64,000 nucleotides of DNA, from the NCBI RefSeq assembly GCF_009497155.1, contig NZ_WINI01000001.1:868001-932000 (forward strand), in the 5' to 3' direction. The notes under the pieces are model-generated. The model did no database searches, had not been told where the DNA came from, and worked only from the letters and a program-made list of their open reading frames with translations. The stretch's first letter is position 1, and the number at the start of each line of letters is the position of its first letter. Both the position numbers and the translations under genes were made by a program. This stretch comes from Glaciimonas soli. GTDB taxonomy: Bacteria > Pseudomonadota > Gammaproteobacteria > Burkholderiales > Burkholderiaceae_D. Shown piece after piece: positions 61,802-64,000 of this stretch.

Positions 61802-62802
61802 TGCGCCCTTCTATTGACGAATGTGCGTATTTTGGTGCGCGTGCGATGAAATAAACGCAGCAATAATCCCATCATTCCGTTTGGTGCAAACAACACCATC
61901 AGCATAAATAACAAACCCAGATATAACTGCCATAACCGGGTGTAAGCAGGTAAAACCACCGAGAAAAACACGCCCACAATCGCACCAATGATAGGCCCAA
62001 AGAAAAAAGCTATGCCGCCAATGTATGTAAACAACAATACTTGCGCAGAGCGCAGCAAGCTGACATTCTCTGCACTGGCGATTTCGAAATTAATGGCGCC
62101 CAATGCACCGGCCACACCTGCGAAAAATGCAGAAAGTATCAGAATGACATATCGCACATGGCGTGGATCGTAACCGATGAAAGCAGCACGCTCTGGATTG
62201 TCGCGTACCGCGTTGGCGATACGTGCTAACGGGGTTTTCGTGAGCAAATACATCAGCGTAACTGACAGGATCAGCCAAAAGACAATCAAGTAATACACCT
62301 GCAATTGCGAGCCGAAATCTATGCCCGTAAATAAACCGACCGCACCAGTGCTAAAAACCCTGTCCGTACTGACGCCACCCTCACCACCAAAAAACACTGA
62401 AAACATCAAAGCGCTGGCAGCAACCAATTCCACCAGACCAAGTGTAATCATCGATAGTGCGGTCCCAGATGCGCGCGTGGTGATAAACCCGAAAACGATG
62501 CCGAACACCATGCCAGCCATGCCACCAATCAATGGCATCAACAACAACCACGCAGAACTTACGCCAACTGCACCCAACTTGTTCATCACGTGCACAGTAA
62601 CAAATGCAGCAAGTCCCGAATAAATCGCATGACCAAACGACAGCATCCCGGTTTGCCCTAACAGCATGTTGAAAGACAATCCAAAAATGATCATTGTCCC
62701 CATTTGCGACAACACGGAAAGCGCAGAACTTTGCGTAAACATCCACGGCGCAAGCATGACTATCAATACGGACGTCAGCCAAATTAACGGTTGGTGTTTC
62801 AT
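61798..62802 (-). CDS. livM: ABC transporter permease LivM
   Basis: The 334-residue permease has about ten helices and LivM motifs FGLSFNMLLGQTGMLSFGHAIYSGLAAFVTVH, RASGTALSMITLGLVELV, and the coupling region TPLARIANAVRDNPERAAFIGYDPRHVRYVILILSAFFAGVAGAL (about 190-235). Works with LivH. Overlaps livG by 4 bp. Confidence 0.94.
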   Translation of the reverse strand: MKHQPLIWLTSVLIVMLAPWMFTQSSALSVLSQMGTMIIFGLSFNMLLGQTGMLSFGHAIYSGLAAFVTVHVMNKLGAVGVSSAWLLLMPLIGGMAGMVFGIVFGFITTRASGTALSMITLGLVELVAASALMFSVFFGGEGGVSTDRVFSTGAVGLFTGIDFGSQLQVYYLIVFWLILSVTLMYLLTKTPLARIANAVRDNPERAAFIGYDPRHVRYVILILSAFFAGVAGALGAINFEIASAENVSLLRSAQVLLFTYIGGIAFFFGPIIGAIVGVFFSVVLPAYTRLWQLYLGLLFMLMVLFAPNGMMGLLLRLFHRTRTKIRTFVNRRAQ

Positions 62803-62804
62803 CC

Positions 62805-63692
62805 TTACTCCCTAGTCCCAAACAAACCACGTGGGCGTACCAGCAACACCAGGATTAACAACACATACGGCAAAATCGGGGCAATTTGTGTAAGGCTCAG
62901 ACTGCCCCACAGTGGCATATCTACAGACACCGCAAAAGTTTGCAGCAGTCCGATCAGTAACGAAGCGGCAAATGCGCCGTTAAGTGATCCTAAACCTCCG
63001 ACTACGACTACTACAAAAATCAGGCTGCCCACCGACGCCGCCATGCCAGGCTCAGTGACAAAGGCATTGCCACCCACAACGCCAGCCAATCCCGCCAATG
63101 CACAACCGCCGCCAAACACCAGCGTAAACATGCGTGGCACGTTATGCCCCAGTGCTTCGAGCATGCCGGGATGGGTAAGCGCCGCTTGGATGATCAAACC
63201 GATACGTGAAAAGCGCAGCAACAGATAGCTAAGCAATAGAACCAGTAAAGTCAGTAACATCATGAAACCGCGATACAGTGAAAAAGAAGTGGAATACAAG
63301 GTGAATAAAGTGCCGTCAAGCTGCGCCGGAATCGCGTAAGGAACCGACGAACGGCCCCATATCAACTGCACTAATTCAATCACAACATACGACAAACCAA
63401 ATGTGAATAACAGTTCTGCCATCTGTCCGTGTTTGTGAATATGGCGCAAAGCCGTGTATTCGATGAAAGCCCCCAGCAAGCCGACCAATAATGGCGCAAT
63501 GACCAGCGCTGGCCAAAAACCCAGCTTGAGACTAATGCTGTAGGCAAAGTAAGCACCAAGCATGTAAAAACTCGCGTGGGCGAAATTCAACACACCCATC
63601 ATGCCGAAAATGAGCGTCAGTCCAGCCGAAAGTAGAAAGAGCAAGAGCCCATAACTTATGCCATTGAGCAAAGTAACCAGTATTAATTCCAT
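62805..63692 (-). CDS. livH: ABC transporter permease LivH
   Basis: The 295-residue permease has LivH motifs: LNGISYGLLLFLLSAGLTLIFGMMGVLNFAHASFYMLGAYFAY (about 9-52), the coupling segment RFSRIGLIIQAALTHPGMLEALGHNVPRMFTLVFGGGCALAGLAGVVGG, and VVVVGGLGSLNGAFAASLLIGLLQTFAV. It is the first gene of the cluster in this window. The usual binding protein may lie elsewhere. Confidence 0.94.
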   Translation of the reverse strand: MELILVTLLNGISYGLLLFLLSAGLTLIFGMMGVLNFAHASFYMLGAYFAYSISLKLGFWPALVIAPLLVGLLGAFIEYTALRHIHKHGQMAELLFTFGLSYVVIELVQLIWGRSSVPYAIPAQLDGTLFTLYSTSFSLYRGFMMLLTLLVLLLSYLLLRFSRIGLIIQAALTHPGMLEALGHNVPRMFTLVFGGGCALAGLAGVVGGNAFVTEPGMAASVGSLIFVVVVVGGLGSLNGAFAASLLIGLLQTFAVSVDMPLWGSLSLTQIAPILPYVLLILVLLVRPRGLFGTRE

Positions 63693-63820
63693 GCGGACTT
63701 TTCGGCTTTAATAATTTTAGGGAAATGTGCTGAGGCATTTTACCGGACTACTTGCCGACCGAAGTAAATTGCATCGAAGACAAGATTACTGCATAGGTTG
63801 CAATAAGACACATTATTTAT

Positions 63821-63890
63821 ACCAAGGTAATATTGCACAATTAATTAAACCAAGGTAATATTGCACAATTAATTAAACCAAGGTAAAATT
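63821..63890 (+). repeat. 28-bp tandem repeats upstream of the DUF2239-like gene
   Basis: Two exact copies of a 28-bp unit (ACCAAGGTAATATTGCACAA followed by TTAATTAA; 63821-63848 and 63849-63876) and a partial third (ACCAAGGTAAAATT, to 63890). They end 31 bp before the start codon at 63922, so they lie in the promoter or leader. Confidence 0.9.
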
Positions 63891-63921
63891 AAAGTCACTC
63901 CAAACTCATCAGTTCAAAATC

Positions 63922-64000
63922 ATGACAAATGCCCTCACCCGCTGCACCGCATTTCATCAAGACCGACGCATCGCATCTGGCGAATTGTCGGACGTGGCAT
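63922..64000 (+). CDS. DUF2239-like protein, N-terminal fragment
   Basis: The reading frame from ATG 63922 gives TNALTRCTAFHQDRRIASGE-LSDVA before the window ends. The CTAF...RRIASG opening resembles DUF2239 proteins, whose function is unknown. Only 26 codons are visible, so the assignment is tentative. Confidence 0.6.
   Translation, partial: MTNALTRCTAFHQDRRIASGELSDVA

Noticed and set aside
63821-63890. CRISPR-like repeats
   Set aside because: Units are directly adjacent without spacers and no cas gene is present.

Overview
This window looks like a chromosomal segment of a Burkholderiales betaproteobacterium, most likely Oxalobacteraceae (inference, no search run). The grounds are roughly 50% GC, the block ompR-envZ / ispF-ispD / mfd / serB, an ftrABCD-type ferrous-iron system, a complete hutC / hutUHDIFG cluster and LivFGMH-type transport genes. 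Nearly all of it is intact chromosomal gene content. There is no prophage, integrase, transposase or CRISPR array. The unusual material is in the intergenic regions.

Layout. 0.1-2.8 kb: MFS permease, YdeI-like protein and a secreted HbpS/GlcG-like protein. 2.9-6.8 kb: a lipoprotein phosphoesterase and a di-heme cytochrome-c-peroxidase-like lipoprotein. 6.9-10.3 kb: an ArsR regulator with two SRPBCC proteins, then oleate hydratase. 10.3-11.8 kb: a dispersed repeat, an unknown protein and a GNAT acetyltransferase. 11.8-15.9 kb: a porin / NHL protein / Tat-exported DyP peroxidase operon. 16.2-18.9 kb: YnfA-like protein, a CaCA-type cation antiporter behind a yybP-ykoY (Mn2+) riboswitch, and a secreted small ATP-dependent DNA ligase. 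18.9-22.9 kb: a FecCD/BtuCD-like importer split by a 165-bp inverted-repeat element, then ankyrin protein, TatD and a cold-shock protein. 23.5-27 kb: MFS exporter, Tas-like aldo/keto reductase and SBF-like permease. 27.1-30.6 kb: Fur-controlled ftrABCD. 30.8-31.2 kb: two tRNA-Arg(ACG) genes in a duplicated unit. 31.8-40.4 kb: OmpR/EnvZ, IspF/IspD, Mfd, SerB and a DUF4870 protein. 40.5-49.6 kb: thioredoxin-like protein, TonB receptor, GST, MFS, and a SorA-like sulfite dehydrogenase with its di-heme cytochrome. 49.8-60.2 kb: histidine utilisation, interrupted by a toxin-antitoxin pair and a repeat copy, followed by ferredoxin-NADP reductase. 60.3-63.7 kb: LivFGMH. The window ends inside a DUF2239-like gene.

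How the genes work together. The hut genes encode the five-step route: histidine to urocanate (HutH), to imidazolonepropionate (HutU), to formiminoglutamate (HutI), to formylglutamate (HutF), to glutamate plus formate (HutG). HutC and HutD are the regulatory members. A TGTATATACA palindrome sits inside the hutU promoter, as expected for HutC control. FtrA-D would bind, oxidise, transport and recycle electrons for ferrous iron, and a 15/19 Fur box lies at the promoter.

The most interesting signals are: (1) a family of about 102-111 bp structured elements, three copies (10550-10651 minus, 35442-35543 plus, 50698-50808 plus), with a conserved core and arms that differ between copies yet stay largely self-complementary, plus a core-less hairpin at 11788-11823 carrying nearly the same arms as one copy; (2) the Mn2+ riboswitch in front of a CaCA antiporter; (3) an autoregulated-looking toxin-antitoxin module inside the hut operon; (4) a LivF ATPase whose Walker A lysine is arginine.
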